From: Epiperipatus broadwayi
Taxonomy: Eukaryota > Onychophora > Udeonychophora > Euonychophora > Peripatidae
Assembly: GCA_028023455.1 (NCBI GenBank)
Contig: JAQFVV010001068.1
Coordinates: 16,001-80,000, forward strand
Reading direction: 5' to 3'
Length of the DNA stretch: 64,000 nt
Under the pieces are notes generated by a model that was given only the letters and a program-made list of their open reading frames with translations, was not told where the DNA came from and ran no database searches. Positions 1-13,022 of the stretch are shown here, one piece after another (positions within the stretch are counted from its first letter, which is position 1; each line of letters begins with the position of its first letter). Position numbers and translations under genes: made by a program.

Positions 1-770
1 TAATAATCATATACTTTTAAAAACAAATAAAAAAAATTACATGAAGAAACTTAAATTCACTTCTATTGAAGCCAAGATACAAGAAAATAATTTTAAATGG
101 TTTAGTCCTATTTACAAATTTTTTAATTGATATCAGAGACACTATAGCAATGTTCCACATTAACACTTTGGTCAATTTCAGACAGCATCCCATAAATATA
201 AATCTTATTAGATAATAACAGTGACAAGTAATACTAAAATTATACTTACTACATATAACATACAATATACATTTTAAAATACAAATAGTATACTTTCAGT
301 TTAATGTAAATTAAGCAATTTAGACTACATTGTTTCATACTACAATAAAAATATATCTTTTACACATATTTTTCAACACAATATTATACAAATAAAATAA
401 CAAAAGGTATTATTTGTAATCTAAAAGGCAGTAATAAAAATACATATAATAAAGAAAGAATAATAATTTCATCAATATTATAAACTTTATTATTTTCACA
501 TTAATTTTTAAAATGAATAAAGTCAGTACATAATTTTTACAAATTACAATTAATAATAAACATTTCTTTTTTAGTATTATTGTTGTCATAGCAACATATT
601 CCAATATTTCCCAGGTTATAGTATTGACCATTAAAAATCAAACAGGAAGAAGGAAAAAAAGTTTTTATTACTGACATTTCACTACATATTGAAATGTATT
701 TCAAATTCAGAAGGTGAAATATATGCACACATATGTGTCTTATCATGGATGTCTCAAGAGTAGACGGATC

Positions 771-888
771 CTTTTTTTTTCATATGTCACAGCATCTTCC
801 AGGAGGTGAACCTGCAACAACTGTCTGCAACCAACTGCTTGCTTGTAAGGTGGCTGTGCTGATCTCTCAGCTAACAATGCTTGATGTA
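771..888 (-). mobile_element. tRNA-derived SINE (family SINE-A), copy 1
   Basis: Read on the minus strand this copy has a tRNA-like head: an A-box-like segment (GTTAGCTGAGAGATCAGCA), a B-box-like segment (CAGGTTCACCTCC), then the family tail TGCTGTGACATATG followed by an A tract. Two further copies with the same order and tail are near 8.9 and 12.95 kb. The copy is flanked by GTAGACGGATC (760-770) and GTAGACAGATC (889-899), an 11-bp target-site duplication with one mismatch, which fits LINE-assisted retroposition. It is RNA-polymerase-III-type, non-coding and non-autonomous. The parental tRNA is uncertain (Leu/Ser-like). Confidence 0.75.
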
Positions 889-1278
889 GTAGACAGATCT
901 GAATGCTGATTTCTTCATTTCTTATTATTTTAGATGAAATAAGATTTTAGAAATATACATGGAATGAAAAATATATTTTTAAATTTATGACTATGTTAAT
1001 ATTTTTTTCTCTCATTTCCTCTCCATTTTTTAACTTGACTGCCATCAGTAATTAAATTAATACAAAGCCTGAAAATTATTGACTTTTCCTATCATCAACT
1101 ATCTCTTTGTTCTAACTATGAAAATGAGAATGTGTTTATGAAACCATACTTTTAGTCTTTAATTATATATGCAACCATTTTGATCTCCAATATTTTTTTT
1201 TCCTTTCTGAGTTTACCAACTTTTTATTCTTCAATTTTTTATTCATTTTTAATATTTAGAACAGAAATATTTGTTTGC

Positions 1279-1341
1279 AAGTGGCTGTCTTGACAACTGT
1301 TTGAAATTGTTGATTGATATTGACGTTGGAATTGTCTAAGT
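1279..1341 (+). repeat. Older repeat interrupted by the hAT element (left part)
   Basis: This segment (TTGACAACTGTTTGAAATTG and following, ending in GTCTAAGT) recurs at 4750-4806 and, reverse-complemented, at 44941-45027. Its right continuation, CATTGACTGGTTTTTAATGA, is displaced to 4045-4064 by the hAT insertion. The repeat class is unknown. Confidence 0.65.
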
Positions 1342-4036
1342 CAGTAATGGTGAACCTATGGCACACATTCCAGAGATGGCATATTCAAATTTTTTACTGG
1401 CATGTGAATTATTTATATATCATAATTTTCTTCAATATTTTTTTTGTTGCTAAAATCTGTACTAATAAAAATTTACTGTAAACTAAAGTTAAAATAAATA
1501 AATATATTATATTAGAATTCAATTTACACTTCGACTCTAATTAGAAGCAACTGATATTTTAAGTCAAATAAGGTTGTACCGGTATATTGTGATATCATTC
1601 TATAAACCTGTCAAATGACTCTAGTAAAACTAGAAAGTAAACTCAGTAAAATATTTTATAACTCTTTGAAGTAAATTTTTTCAAATCTAAAATAAAAGTA
1701 ATCAAATGGTTTTCTATCCTAATCTTTTTTCACCTAAATATGTTGACACCATTCATTTTTTTAATATAATCAAAATCGCGAACAAAGGAACTAAATGTGT
1801 AATGTCATCAAATGACTTTTTTTTTGCTTGAAGTTTTGCTGCAAAAGTGAGATGTAAGGATAATAATATATTTTAACATATAATAAATCTTTGATTTATA
1901 AAATTATTAAAGCTCATTTAAATTTACTTTTAAATAAATTTGTTACCATTATATTAATATGACTAGTGAAAGTAAAAAACAAAAATTATCAAGCAGTAGA
2001 AAATTTCAAAATCGGTGGACTGTTGAGTATGGAATGATTAACAAAGGCACCAGGACAGTATGGGTTTCATTTTCTGGAACAATTGTATTGAAAACATCAT
2101 CAGTAAAATGGCATTATGGACCAATCATAAATCACTCTGTGAAAAAAATAAAGATAAACAAAAATAATATATTGCCCAAGCATTTAAAAATATAAATATT
2201 CAATCAACATCTATAATAAAATTTATCGAAAATCATTCAAATATAACTGCTGCTAGTTTTTTTATTTCAAATATTATTGCCAAACATGGGAAACCTTTTA
2301 ATGATGGAAAATATATGAAAAAAGTTTGGATGAAATGTGCACTAGTTCTTTTTTGAAGATTTTGAAAATAAAGCAACAATTATTCAGAGCATAAAAGATT
2401 TATCATTGGCTAGAAGTACAATTAAAAGAAGAATCCTGCAAATGGCTAACAACATAACTTACTAACAGAAAAGAGAGATAAAATCTTCTAGTTTAATTTC
2501 TTTCTGCCTTGATAAAACTACAGACATAAATGGATCAGCCCGTTTGGCTATTTTTATTTGCTATTGTGTTGGGAGTAATATCAAAAAAGAATTGATCAGT
2601 TTAACCTCATTAGTAACAACAACAAAAGGAATAGATATTTGCAACACAGATGTTTCCAAAATTATATCAGTAACTACAGATGGGGCTTATGACTGGAAAA
2701 TAGTTTTCTCAGTTTATTTGCCAACCATATTGGACATTCAATTTTGGGTTTTCATTGCAATATATATCAGTAGGTTTTATGCATGAAGGCCATGTTCAGA
2801 CTAAGTTGATCAATTTTATATCTACACATTGAGTGAGGTAAATTCAGTATACTATGGTTTACTTATGTACACCAATGTCCGAAGGTTAAGTTGAGAAAAA
2901 GTTCTTCAAAGATTCGTTGGGTGTTTAGAAGAAATTAGACTGTTTTAGATATTGAAAAAATCATCAAAAAATATAATGAATTAATGGCTGTTGAATGTGC
3001 TTTCGAAATTAATGTTGTTTTTTTTTACTGATATGTATTGGCATCTAAATGAATTAAATGTAAAACTGCAAGGTTATAATAAGACAATTGTTGTCATGTT
3101 TGATTTGATCAAAGCATTTGAAATTGAATTACAAATTTTCAACCGTAATGTTATTTCTTACACCTTCAAATATTTTCCAAATTCAAAAAAGTTCTTGACT
3201 GATTTATAATCTCATAAGTAAAATATTCCATCAATAATTGATGATTTTTTTTTAAGATTTGCACATTTCAGACAATTTTGAGAAATATCAAAATGTATTT
3301 TATACCCAGACATAATATCAATGAATAGTTTCAAGTTAGAAATTTTTGAATGGCTTAATTTGAAAGATATGAAAATGCAATCAGTCGATTTTTAATCCAG
3401 TTCTATATGGAAACAGAAATTTGTTGACTTGAGGAAAGAGTTAGAAACAATGGGAAATGATCGATTGTTGGATATATGTAAAAAAAATGCTGAAGAGGAA
3501 CTATTGACTGCCTGAAATGCTATTCTTGAAACATTTAATTGTTTAAAAAAATTAGCACCGCTATATTACCATTTTTTCTCTCTACATATGAATCATTGTT
3601 TTCAGAAATGAATTTAATTAAAGACAATTCGAGAAATATAATCTAGTTCAGCATGTACATTATTAAAAGTGATAAAATATGAACCAGATATAAGATATTT
3701 GACATCCAACGTACAACAGTAAAAATCTCATTAAATAATAGTATTTATGTTGATTTTATATGTTTATTTCCAAAATGTTATTTTAATTGCTATTAATTTT
3801 TTACTATTACATTTTATTCAACTTGTGTTCTAAATGAATATCGTTCTCTTGTATTTAGCTTATTTAGAAATTTTATAAAATTATTATTGTTATTACTATT
3901 ATTTTGTTTTATAAATTTTTAAAAAACTGCAATAATTAAGTTGTTTATATTTTGATTTAATTAATAATTGTATGGCACATCAATCATTCAATAAATATTT
4001 TTTGGAAATTTTTGGCATGCACATGTGCTACCACTG
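1342..4036 (+). mobile_element. hAT DNA transposon, defective, with 8-bp TSD
   Basis: The element begins CAGTAATGGTGAACC and ends with the inverse of CAGTGGTAGCACATG, so the terminal inverted repeats are short and imperfect (CAGTRRTRG class). Both sides carry the identical 8-bp sequence GTCTAAGT (1334-1341 and 4037-4044); 8-bp duplications are diagnostic of hAT transposases. Between the ends lies a broken transposase in the same orientation. Length, about 2.7 kb, is normal for an autonomous hAT, so this is a full-length copy killed by point mutations and small indels rather than a MITE. The C-terminal dimerisation region is still recognisable. Confidence 0.9.
1959..3720 (+). pseudogene. hAT transposase pseudogene (ZBED5/GTF2IRD2/SCAND3-like group)
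   Basis: The first open piece starts at the ATG at 1959 (MTSESKKQKLSSSRKFQNRW). Further pieces in shifting frames read ASFFISNIIAKHGKPFNDGK (near 2250), then DKTTDINGSARLAIFICYCV (near 2510), which matches the family's DESTDxTDxAQLxxFxR block around the first catalytic Asp. Next come FFTDMYWHLNELNVKLQGYN (near 3030) and the C-terminal YEPDIRYLTSNVQQ (near 3700), the usual PDIxxL end of the hAT dimerisation domain. Several frameshifts and stops (e.g. at 2193, 2784 and 3207) make it non-functional. No intact BED zinc finger was seen at the N-terminus. Confidence 0.88.
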
Positions 4037-4165
4037 GTCTAAGTCATTGACTGGTTTTTAATGATTACTTACAAACCCATTTAGCCTTGAACATTATTAC
4101 ACTTATTATTTAAATTAATACACTGTACAGGCTTACATATACCTGCACATATATAATGTAATATT

Positions 4166-4528
4166 TAAGGGATTCAAACTCAGACTTTCACATGACCCTC
4201 AACTCTCCATGCCATCTCATATTACTGACCCACTGGATCATACACATGTTGAAAAGATAAATAATCACCAATATATGTATTTCATGCTAAACCAGTAACC
4301 ATCAGTTAGTCTAGCTTACAATCAGTGCTCAGCTTTATATTAAAATAGCCAATCTTCATACTTTAATGGACAGACTTCAAACTAGCCCAACCCACAACTC
4401 TTCAGCCATCCATTTCATTGAAAATCTGATGATGAAATGTTCAACATGTGTATGATCAAGTGAGTCAGCAATATAAGATGGCATGGAGAGTTGAGGGTCA
4501 TGTGAAGGTCTGAGTTCGAATCCCTTAT
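4166..4528. repeat. Inverted repeat of tRNA-like repeat family R1
   Basis: Left arm 4166-4253 and right arm 4440-4528 are near-perfect reverse complements about 88 bp long, separated by a 186-bp centre. The right arm read forward ends in GAGTTCGAATCCC, a good polymerase III B box; an A-box-like GTGAGTCAGCAATATAAGAT lies about 50 bp upstream of it. The centre (TCTTCATACTTTAATGGACA and neighbours) recurs at about 26960-27100 and, inverted, at 27560-27680. It looks like two tRNA-headed units in head-to-head arrangement. No protein is encoded. Confidence 0.6.
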
Positions 4529-4749
4529 ATATTATTTATTATTTAAGTAATTTGACATTTATAATTGCTGTTTGTAATGTTATAATTGACTATTTATTAG
4601 TCTGCATTCTGAATAGTTTATATTTACCTGTTTAAAGAGGTTTATTCAAACTTTTTGTATCAATAATTTCAATCTCTGTGTTCAAGTTGCAATCTTTAGT
4701 GTCTATACAAGTATATTAGACCATTAATAAAGATGGGATTTCCACCTTT

Positions 4750-4806
4750 ATTGTTAAAAGGAGGTTGCCTTGATAACAGTTTGAAATTGTTGATTATTGA
4801 TATTGG
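4750..4806 (+). repeat. Second copy of the hAT-target repeat
   Basis: Matches 1279-1333 (TTGATAACAGTTTGAAATTG, then GATATTGGGATTG) but diverges just before the GTCTAAGT site. It has no insertion. Confidence 0.55.
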
Positions 4807-4819
4807 GATTGGCTTTTTT

Positions 4820-7800
4820 TGTTGACTGAATTTTTAATTATATATATATCAGCAAAACAACCAATGACTTTTCCTATTTACACTCAACATAAATTTTTAA
4901 AAATAGAAATTCACTCTATTTATTCTTCTCCAAAGTCATCTATTGTGAGCTTGAATGATCAATTGATAGCAAATGATAGTATTATCAGGGCCACTGCATT
5001 GGCAAGAGGCATCTAGTTAAATTCCAGTGCTTCTAGTTCCACAAAGTAATTTTTTTTAAAAAAAAAGAGTTCTATACACTTTTATTTAATAAAAGACAGA
5101 CAATAGAACATTCAGAAATTATAATTATTTACATCTTTACATTTTTATTTACTTATCAGCTCTGTTGGCTTTGACTGCCATAAAATAACTGATAGAAACT
5201 TTCCATATTATAAGTAATTATTAGTTTAATTAAATCAATTCTGACCAGCATGTTAATTAGTTTGTTAAAACTAATTCTTGTTACTTTTACTTTTATTTGA
5301 AATCTCTCATGCATAGCTTGTTTATGCTTATTATTAACAAAGATAGCTTCTCAAATATTTATTCAATAATAAAATATTTACATTATTTTATTATTTTATT
5401 TTTTATATGCCCCTTATTTCAATATAACAACTTATTTGTATTGTACTATACATTATTATATACCTGCTATAAAGTCAGATATCCAGAAACTAAGAATTTA
5501 TAATACATTTACTTAACGACAAAAATGTGCACAATAATATCTTTTTAAAAAATATGTTTTTGTTTTTTTTACTAATTCTGTCTTTTTTAAATATGGATCA
5601 TCATATATTTTGATAATATTATGGATCAATTACAAGTTTTTAGCTAGGTAACAAACCCCACAAAAATTAATAATTTCTTATATTAAATTGAAGTAGAGAA
5701 CATTACATCATCTATCAATGTGGCTTTGTAAATAGTTTTGCATTGTGACGTTTGTTAAATAATATTTTGTTAGACTTTTTTTTCTTTATTGGTATTTTAT
5801 TCAATACATAGATTGGAGGAAATCATGATATCCTAATTAATGCAGGAAAAAATTAGATTTTGTGATGGGAACCGAGAGGAGAAAAAGAGAAAAGAAGCCT
5901 TCAAAGTTAATAGTTTAAGTTGTTCAATTATTATAAGTTTATTTTTAAAATGCTAAAGGAGAATATATTATATATAGTATCATTTAGTACATTAAAGAAA
6001 CCCAAGATAGAAGAGCACATTGTCAAAAAGATTGAAGTTTAAATCCAATCCAAATCATTTTCCAGGTTCTAGTAGAACTTGGTAGTGTTCAACTAAGCTA
6101 TCAAGAATTGCTGAAATTAGTGTGATTAATTGCATTCTGACTGTTACAATATATTGTAATGTTTTCACATTTTGTGAGATTCTGGTAGGCCTTCTTTTAC
6201 ACACTATGAAGTGAAAGTTAATCAAGCTATGGTGTAGAAAAATATCTTGTTCCTATTTCCAATAACATAGCTATATTTCCTGATTAACTGGTCAACTAAT
6301 TAATATGAAAGAAATTGCTGATCAAGTTAGTTTTAATTTATAAGAGGGCACTATAGTCAATAGACTCCTAACTTTTTTATATTCCATAATTTTGATGCAA
6401 GTAACTAAAAGGTCAGGGTTATGATTTCCCGTAACTTTATTTTTTAGAGAATATTACACCCGAGGCTTAGTTGATAAATAAACATATTGGCCAAGGTAAA
6501 TTATATGCTCAAATCCTAATAAACTAACATTAATAAATTTAATAACTATCATTAATAATGCACAATGAATAGTTGATATGAGAAATATTTTATTCTAACA
6601 AATTAAAATATTAAAAACACAAATTACTAATAAGCTGGAAAGAATACACGCATGCTAATCCAGACATGAATCAATTAATTGAAAGCAGTTTAACAATTAC
6701 AGTTCATTTCCAAATTTCTTCTAGAAAGTTCTTAAAATGAAAGTCTCTTTTAATGAAGAAATTGATGTCTCTATCAGGATATTATAAGCTTGGTGGAGAA
6801 TGGTTTGCAAATGCTTAATTTAGTCACAATTGGGAATAGTTAATCTTAGCTTACCGGTAAGTTTAGTAAATTTCTGTAGACAGTTGATTACCATGCATAG
6901 TTTTTCATGAGGTAGAATGAGCTCATTATCATTGTTTTTAACTTGTTCTTGGTCTGTCCTAAAGGCTAGTCATGAAAGCTTTTCTGGAGTTGACATCTTC
7001 ATGATAAATGATGTCAAAAGCTTCAGTCCACTCCAGCATGATGAATTATTTCAGCATAGAGTGGTCCTGGATCTTTCATGATCCAGGATGAGCCCAAAGA
7101 AAAAACAGACAAGACCCTGATCACACTGGTATTCTTCCTTTTATACTAGAGGTCCAGTTTTCAGACTTCTGTGCATATTTTGTTTTGTCCTTTTATCAAC
7201 ATACAAGATAATAATCTTGGACATTCTTTCTTAAATTTAAGTTACAAAGTCTTTTTTAAGCATAATTCTGCCATCTTTAACTAGCTTCCAAAAAGGTTTT
7301 ACTGATTGTAATCTGCGTGTGGAATTCTCTTTCCTTTAATTTATCTGAATTAGTAATCTGCATGTCTTTTAATCTTTTCAATTTTAACTTTTATTTTTAA
7401 TTAGATAAAAAAAAAAATATGAACGAAAAATGTAACTTTCATTGTACGTTTTAAAAAAAAAAATTACACAAACTAAAAAAAAAAATTTAATTACATTTTT
7501 TAATAAGATCACTAAATTTACTTTTTCTTTTAGCTTTTACCAATTTATCCCAAATTCAAAACTAAACCAGACTAGCCAATAAAAATAATTCCTAAAACAC
7601 AACCATTGATTTCACTGCTACAAGCAGACTTTGTAAATGCAAATGATTAAAACATATCAACAAATATATACTAAATATTAAATCACAGTTCACAATTTCA
7701 TCCCACACAACCTTAATATTAAAAAAATTTTAAATCTAAAACAACCATATTATGAAGCAATTAACTTATTTAAGAGGGTGTGGGATGTAATTAGAAATTA

Positions 7801-8556
7801 TGGATAATATTTGGTTATATTTGTTGGTATGTTTTATACCTTTGCACTTGGGGAAATTTGCTTGTAGTAGTGAAACCAATGGTTGTGTTTTAGAGTTTAT
7901 TTTCTTTAACTAATCTGTTTTAGTTTTGAATTTGAGGTAATTTTAATTATTTTACTGATTAGTTTAGCTTTAGGCTTTTAATGTTTATCAATCTCATTCT
8001 TATATTTCAAATATATGGTTGAAAATATTATGAAAAGATGTCAATGCCTTCTAAAATGTATTAGTTCTGTTTTTTCTCATTTAAAATGTAAGAAAAAGAT
8101 TGACCATAATATCTAAAAGAAATAGCAGTAACATCATGGAGCATAAATAACAAGATATGAACAGTTCAAAATGATGATTATTATTTGTCTACCAAATAAT
8201 ACAAATAGATAAACATTTGCCATTTTACAAGCTAATATAAAATGAAAAGAAATAATCCCCAAATGTAAAGAATCTGATGTCGTAATCAAGTGTTAATAAT
8301 CATAATATAATGAAATGTAAAATAGAAAGTTTAGGTGAAAGCTAAAAATCAGATTGCTTAAATATATTCTCTTTCAAAGCCGCTAATCTGAATTTCATAG
8401 AATTTAAAGTTAAATAAAATGTAATAATGTCTAACCTAATAATGATTAAGAATCATTTAAGTATTTATTGAAAAGTGGCTGTTGTGAAATAATGTTAGAT
8501 ATTCTAATGGAAAGTAAATCTGAAAGCACATTAATTTATCCTGTGTACAAAACTAA
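4820..8556. other. Gene-free stretch
   Basis: I see only short AT-rich chance reading frames, poly-A and poly-T runs (5050-5068, 7407-7490) and a small perfect hairpin at 7061-7082 (CCTGGATC, loop TTTCAT, GATCCAGG). Weak tRNA-like B-box echoes at about 6040 and 6413 are too diverged to call. Confidence 0.5.
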
Positions 8557-8755
8557 TGATACTTATATATTAGACTTGCTGCCCGAGTTTGTGATGGCAT
8601 ATTGCTGTAACTTTCTTCAGTGAGAGGGGGAGAAGTGTTTGTGATGGCGGAATGCTGTATTGCATATCGCAAACATCTTACCCTGCCTTTACTGGAGAAA
8701 GGTAGGCATTCTGCCAATTGCAAACACAGACAGCAAATCTAATACATAAGTATCA
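8557..8755. mobile_element. Fold-back MITE-like element
   Basis: The ends are inverted repeats of about 45 bp: TGATACTTATATATTAGACT at the left and its near complement AATACATAAGTATCA at the right. The interior is less AT-rich than its surroundings and carries two direct copies of a GTTTGTGATGGC unit (near 8588 and 8637) and an inverse GCAAAC counterpart (near 8669 and 8718). No coding capacity. The size and long terminal inverted repeats fit a non-autonomous DNA element; a target duplication could not be fixed because the flanks are AT-rich. Confidence 0.6.
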
Positions 8756-8862
8756 GACTAATATATATATACAAATCATTATCACTCTCAATTGGATTGC
8801 GTATCTTTCAGACATCAATTTCTAAATATTTGACTGTCAAACGACTATAACTTCTAATATGC

Positions 8863-8969
8863 GTTATTAGCCGAGAGGTATCGCAGCCGCCATGCAAGCA
8901 AGTAGTTGGTTGGAGACGGTTGTGGGTTCGCGTCCCGGCCGATGCTATGACATATGAAAAAAAGATTGA
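8863..8969 (+). mobile_element. tRNA-derived SINE-A, copy 2
   Basis: Contains TTAGCCGAGAGGTATCGCAG (A box of a Leu/Ser-type tRNA) and GGGTTCGCGTCCCGGCC (near-ideal B box), followed by the family tail GATGCTATGACATATG and an A tract. This is the best preserved of the three copies and probably nearest the active consensus. It is much richer in G+C than the surrounding DNA. Confidence 0.8.
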
Positions 8970-11900
8970 AGGTGAAGGGTAGACTTAAAAAAATGAGTTA
9001 CATTAAATTATTAGATTGTATTAATTAAGCAGTTTTTGTGATTGAAGTGGAAGTATATAATCAAACGATTATTTGCTAATGAAGCCATTACCAAAAATAA
9101 CAGCTCATCAGTTCAGGAATTTTATCTCTCAAGTCCACTGCATTAAACTGTACTGGGCTAAATGAGCCTTAAAATAGAACGCAAAGGTATCCAGATAAAG
9201 TGCATAGGTTTTGGACAGAACACATATGATAATGACATATATATCTATATTACTTTTTAAAAAATAAAAAAAACGAGAAATGCAAAACTTTATCAAATAG
9301 ATTTTCAGGCGTATGACTTTTGGAAACAATCTTAATTCTTGCAAGAGCAGATGTCAGACTTCACTAGGTACAAATTTTATTGAAAAATAATATTTCTATT
9401 GTTTTCTAAATTATTCAAAGCAAAATTTTGAATGCCACGTCTTTAAAAACAGAGAAAATCTATTCACGCGATTTAATAGATCAATACTGAATGGTAAATA
9501 TAAAAATTCATAAAAAAAAAAAAAAGTATGCCTGCAGATAGTATTGATAATTTCTTTTCTAATCTCTTCCATAAATAGTTCCATTCAAGTGAGTCTTTTT
9601 ATTTGTTGATATTTAGATGTTGTGTTGTAAACTTAACCTGTAAACATAAATAGAAAGATTTTCTAATTAATTCAATATTGTTTAAGACGCTCCTGCACAA
9701 ACAATCACCTCATTATTTGCAAAACCTTGTGGAAATTAAAACCATAAAATTTAAATGATTTTAAGTTTTTTTATCATATTAAATATTATTTTTTAATTTT
9801 CTTACATTGTTTAAAAATAATTCAGAATATTTTCATAGAAATTGATTAAAAATTAAAAAAAAAAAAAAAGTTATTTGCATTTTAAGTTTACAAATTCATA
9901 GAAATTTGTAATTGATCGCTATAAAGAGTTTTTTTTTTTTTTTTTTTTACCGAAAAAAAAAAAACCATAACTTATTAACCCTTTAGCGACTAATTTATCA
10001 TTATTGAATACATTTTTATTACGTAAAATTATGAGCTCAATGCTTATAGAAGTATAATACTTCTCCAATAGTAGAGAAGGCTGCATCAGCTTTTAATCAT
10101 GTTTTTAGTTGCTGATTAGCATACTGATATCATCAGTCCAGATTAATTTAGGATTTCATAAACCCAACTAAAAATATTTAGATATCCACTTACTGACCAA
10201 TATTAAAATACTAGTAGGATTGATTTTTAGCCAGATAATTTGAAAATCTTAAACTTGTTTAGCTATTTCTTAATTATGTATAAAAATAATATTGAAGTTT
10301 TATCCCAATTTAAATATTGTGGCCAGTAAATGTACTGATTATTCCCATTGAACTATAGTCGAATTGTTATTATTTTTTAGAGAAATTCAAACTATCATCT
10401 ATTTATACTTTTCGAAATATATTCAAGTGTCAGTAATAATACACAGGTTGATTTGAAACTAACAACTAGATTATGAAAATAATCAAACATATAATTAAAT
10501 TGCCGTCATCACAGCCCACCAACACCTACCAATATTCAAACACAGTTTTTGTTTTGGATTCCATCTGCTATCGTGTGGTTAGTATGAATACCTCGTAACT
10601 ATTTCTAGAGACAATAGTTATGGGAACCAGTCCTCAGATCACTGATCACTTGATTAGCTGTTAATCATTTTATTCACTGCAAAATCTAGAAAAACCTTAG
10701 ATCAAAAGAGAAGAATATTGATAATTAATTTAATTTTTTTTTGAATGGCCATATTTTAAAATATATATGTGGATGATGTTTTGTCACATCAGCAAGTTTA
10801 TTAACACAGTTGTTTCTTTTTAGATATTTAATGGACTCTCTGCTTGTTCTCTAATAGTGTATTGCATCTGGATAACGTTGGAACAATTTATATATACTAT
10901 CTAAAACATATAAAGTATGTTCAATTGATGATGATTGCTGCTTCATCGTAATAGCTTGCTCACTTCTTTCAAAACTTATGTGATGATTGTTCATGTCCAC
11001 ATAAGATGTTTCATAAACCCATAAGAGATTTTGTGGAAACTATGGACCTTGAAAATAAATCAAATCTTTCTTTATTTGTTTTAATATTGCTAATTTTTTA
11101 ATTAGTGGTGAAAACTACTTTAATATTATGATCTTTAGAACACATCACATTTGTCAGTTGATTTACTCTTTTTTAAATCTAAAAAATAAAAGTTTTAACT
11201 CTAGATACTTTTTTTAACATTATTATAATCACAATAGATAGTTTTGCTTATGTTTTTAACATTGCAATATCAAAATATCGTGAATAAAATTAACTTTTTT
11301 AGGTGAAATTTATTCTATCAGCAGAAATTTTTTAAGAAAAGGATTTTGCTATAAAAAAATATTAATAATGTTGTTCTTACATGAGTCCAGAATATATTTG
11401 TCCTCAATAAATGGTGTAATGTCTGGGTATATTACATTTAGCTTTGAGAAAGGTCAGTGACCTTGATAAGTCATGTGGCTCAATGAATAATTTGTTTGTG
11501 ACTTTATATTATTAATATTTAAAATACATCTGTATCTCACTTAGCATACATCTTTTATGAGAAGATTCACAAGAGCAATCATCATTAATCTGTACTCGTT
11601 ATTTTGATTTACAATTGATTATTCACTATAATGATCATAAAAAAAATTTGGTGATCATTTTGTAAGACTGATAATGTCATACAATAGTTATTAATGCTAT
11701 GTCATCCAAAAGCAAAATAACGACTTTCACGTTTATTTATAATACACAATATAGTACATAATATTAGAGCTGAATACAATATTTTGTTTATAAACTTAAA
11801 ATATAATTAATGAATGTATAGCACAGTATTTTATTTAATTTTCTTCCAGCATCTTTGTAAGACAATCAATCCAAAATAAAAAATTTCGCTATTCAGAATA

Positions 11901-11992
11901 ATAAATAATCAAAATTATTAAAGCACCATACATCACATGATCACCATTTCTTTAGATCCTAAGATCTAGGTGCTGTGCTCTCAGATCCAAGG
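8970..11992. other. Gene-free stretch
   Basis: No supportable gene. There is a T-run/A-run block at 9929-9965 and scattered poly-A. Short frames such as 9129-9344 (minus) have no family signature or coding-like composition. Confidence 0.5.
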
Positions 11993-12036
11993 CTCCTCAC
12001 TGACAAAGGTCACAATTCAGAAACTAGTCTGGAGAT
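11993..12036 (+). ncRNA. Degenerate hammerhead-like motif
   Basis: The order CTCC, TCA, CTGACAA (12000-12006), a short stem-II region, GAAA (12020-12023), CTAGTC and GGAG (12031-12034) parallels the better motif at 25069-25106. CTCC/GGAG can form stem I and ACTAGT is self-complementary, as ACCGGT is in the other copy. The conserved CUGANGA block is altered at the catalytic G8 (CTGACAA), so this copy should be inactive. No PLE coding sequence was seen next to it. Confidence 0.35.
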
Positions 12037-12917
12037 ATTGGATGGGTAGGTCCTAGATAGGAATTTTATGCACAAGCCTTCTGGCATCCATTGATTACTC
12101 TGGCTTGCACTGAGTGGCATTACTGTATGGAATGTTTTGCCCCTTTCCTGTTTTAATCAAAATTACATTTTAATGGCATACAACAAGCAAATACATTAAT
12201 ACCATATTAAGTTTATAAATGTGTGCATTAATTTAAAAACTGCACACTGCATTAACACACTTTTATGGATTAAAATTTTTACTAAAAGTGCTTATAGCAA
12301 AAATAACATTTATCATATTATAATTTAGTTATCGTAATTGTTATTTTGAAAAAAAAAATGATTTCATAATAATGAATTTTATATGATCAAAAATTATTAA
12401 ATTTGAATTTAAAATAACAATCTATTTGTTCAATTTTAAAACATTTCATAACATTATCAAACATTTATAAAAACATAGAACTGGAAAAAAAAAAGAATTC
12501 CATTCAGCATAAAACTGTTTAAAAAAACACATGCAAAATTACATACAAATAAACTGAAAAAGATTCATACCTTTAATATTTATTTAAATGGTTCAACTGT
12601 ACTAATTGAAAAAAATTTAAATCTTTTCAAAACATGTGTCTATCACACTTGATAAAATGCAACACCTCATGACAAAAAAAACTTACAGCTAGCATACATA
12701 TTTATATATCATATAAAGTGATTTTTATTTAGATCTACATAGTACACATTATAAAAAAAGCCTTAAATATTGATTATAATATGCAAATTCAGAGTGCAAT
12801 GGATACTTTTTTTTTCCTTTTTAAATAAGTCAGAATATTTTAGAATAGTTTTGGCAATGTGAAGAATGCTGATTTTGCTACTCTTACACTAATGATAAAT
12901 AACAAGTCTTTACGGTC

Positions 12918-13022
12918 TTGCATTGGTGGTCGAGAGGTCAGCACGACTGCCTTGCACTTGCAGGAAGTTTCCTGGGTTGCGGGTTCACATCATGGCCAAT
13001 GCTATGACACTTAAAAAAAAGG
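12918..13022 (+). mobile_element. tRNA-derived SINE-A, copy 3
   Basis: Contains GGTGGTCGAGAGGTCAGCAC (A box), a B box decayed to GGGTTCACATCATGGCC, and the tail AATGCTATGACACTT plus an A run. Possible target duplication CTTTACGGTC (12908-12917) versus CTTTATGATC (13023-13032), 8 of 10 matching. Confidence 0.7.

Noticed and set aside
8871-8944. Functional tRNA gene at the SINE-A heads and at 53215-53290
   Set aside because: A and B boxes are good, but the sequences do not close into a full cloverleaf with matched acceptor arms, and they occur as repeated units with a common tail.
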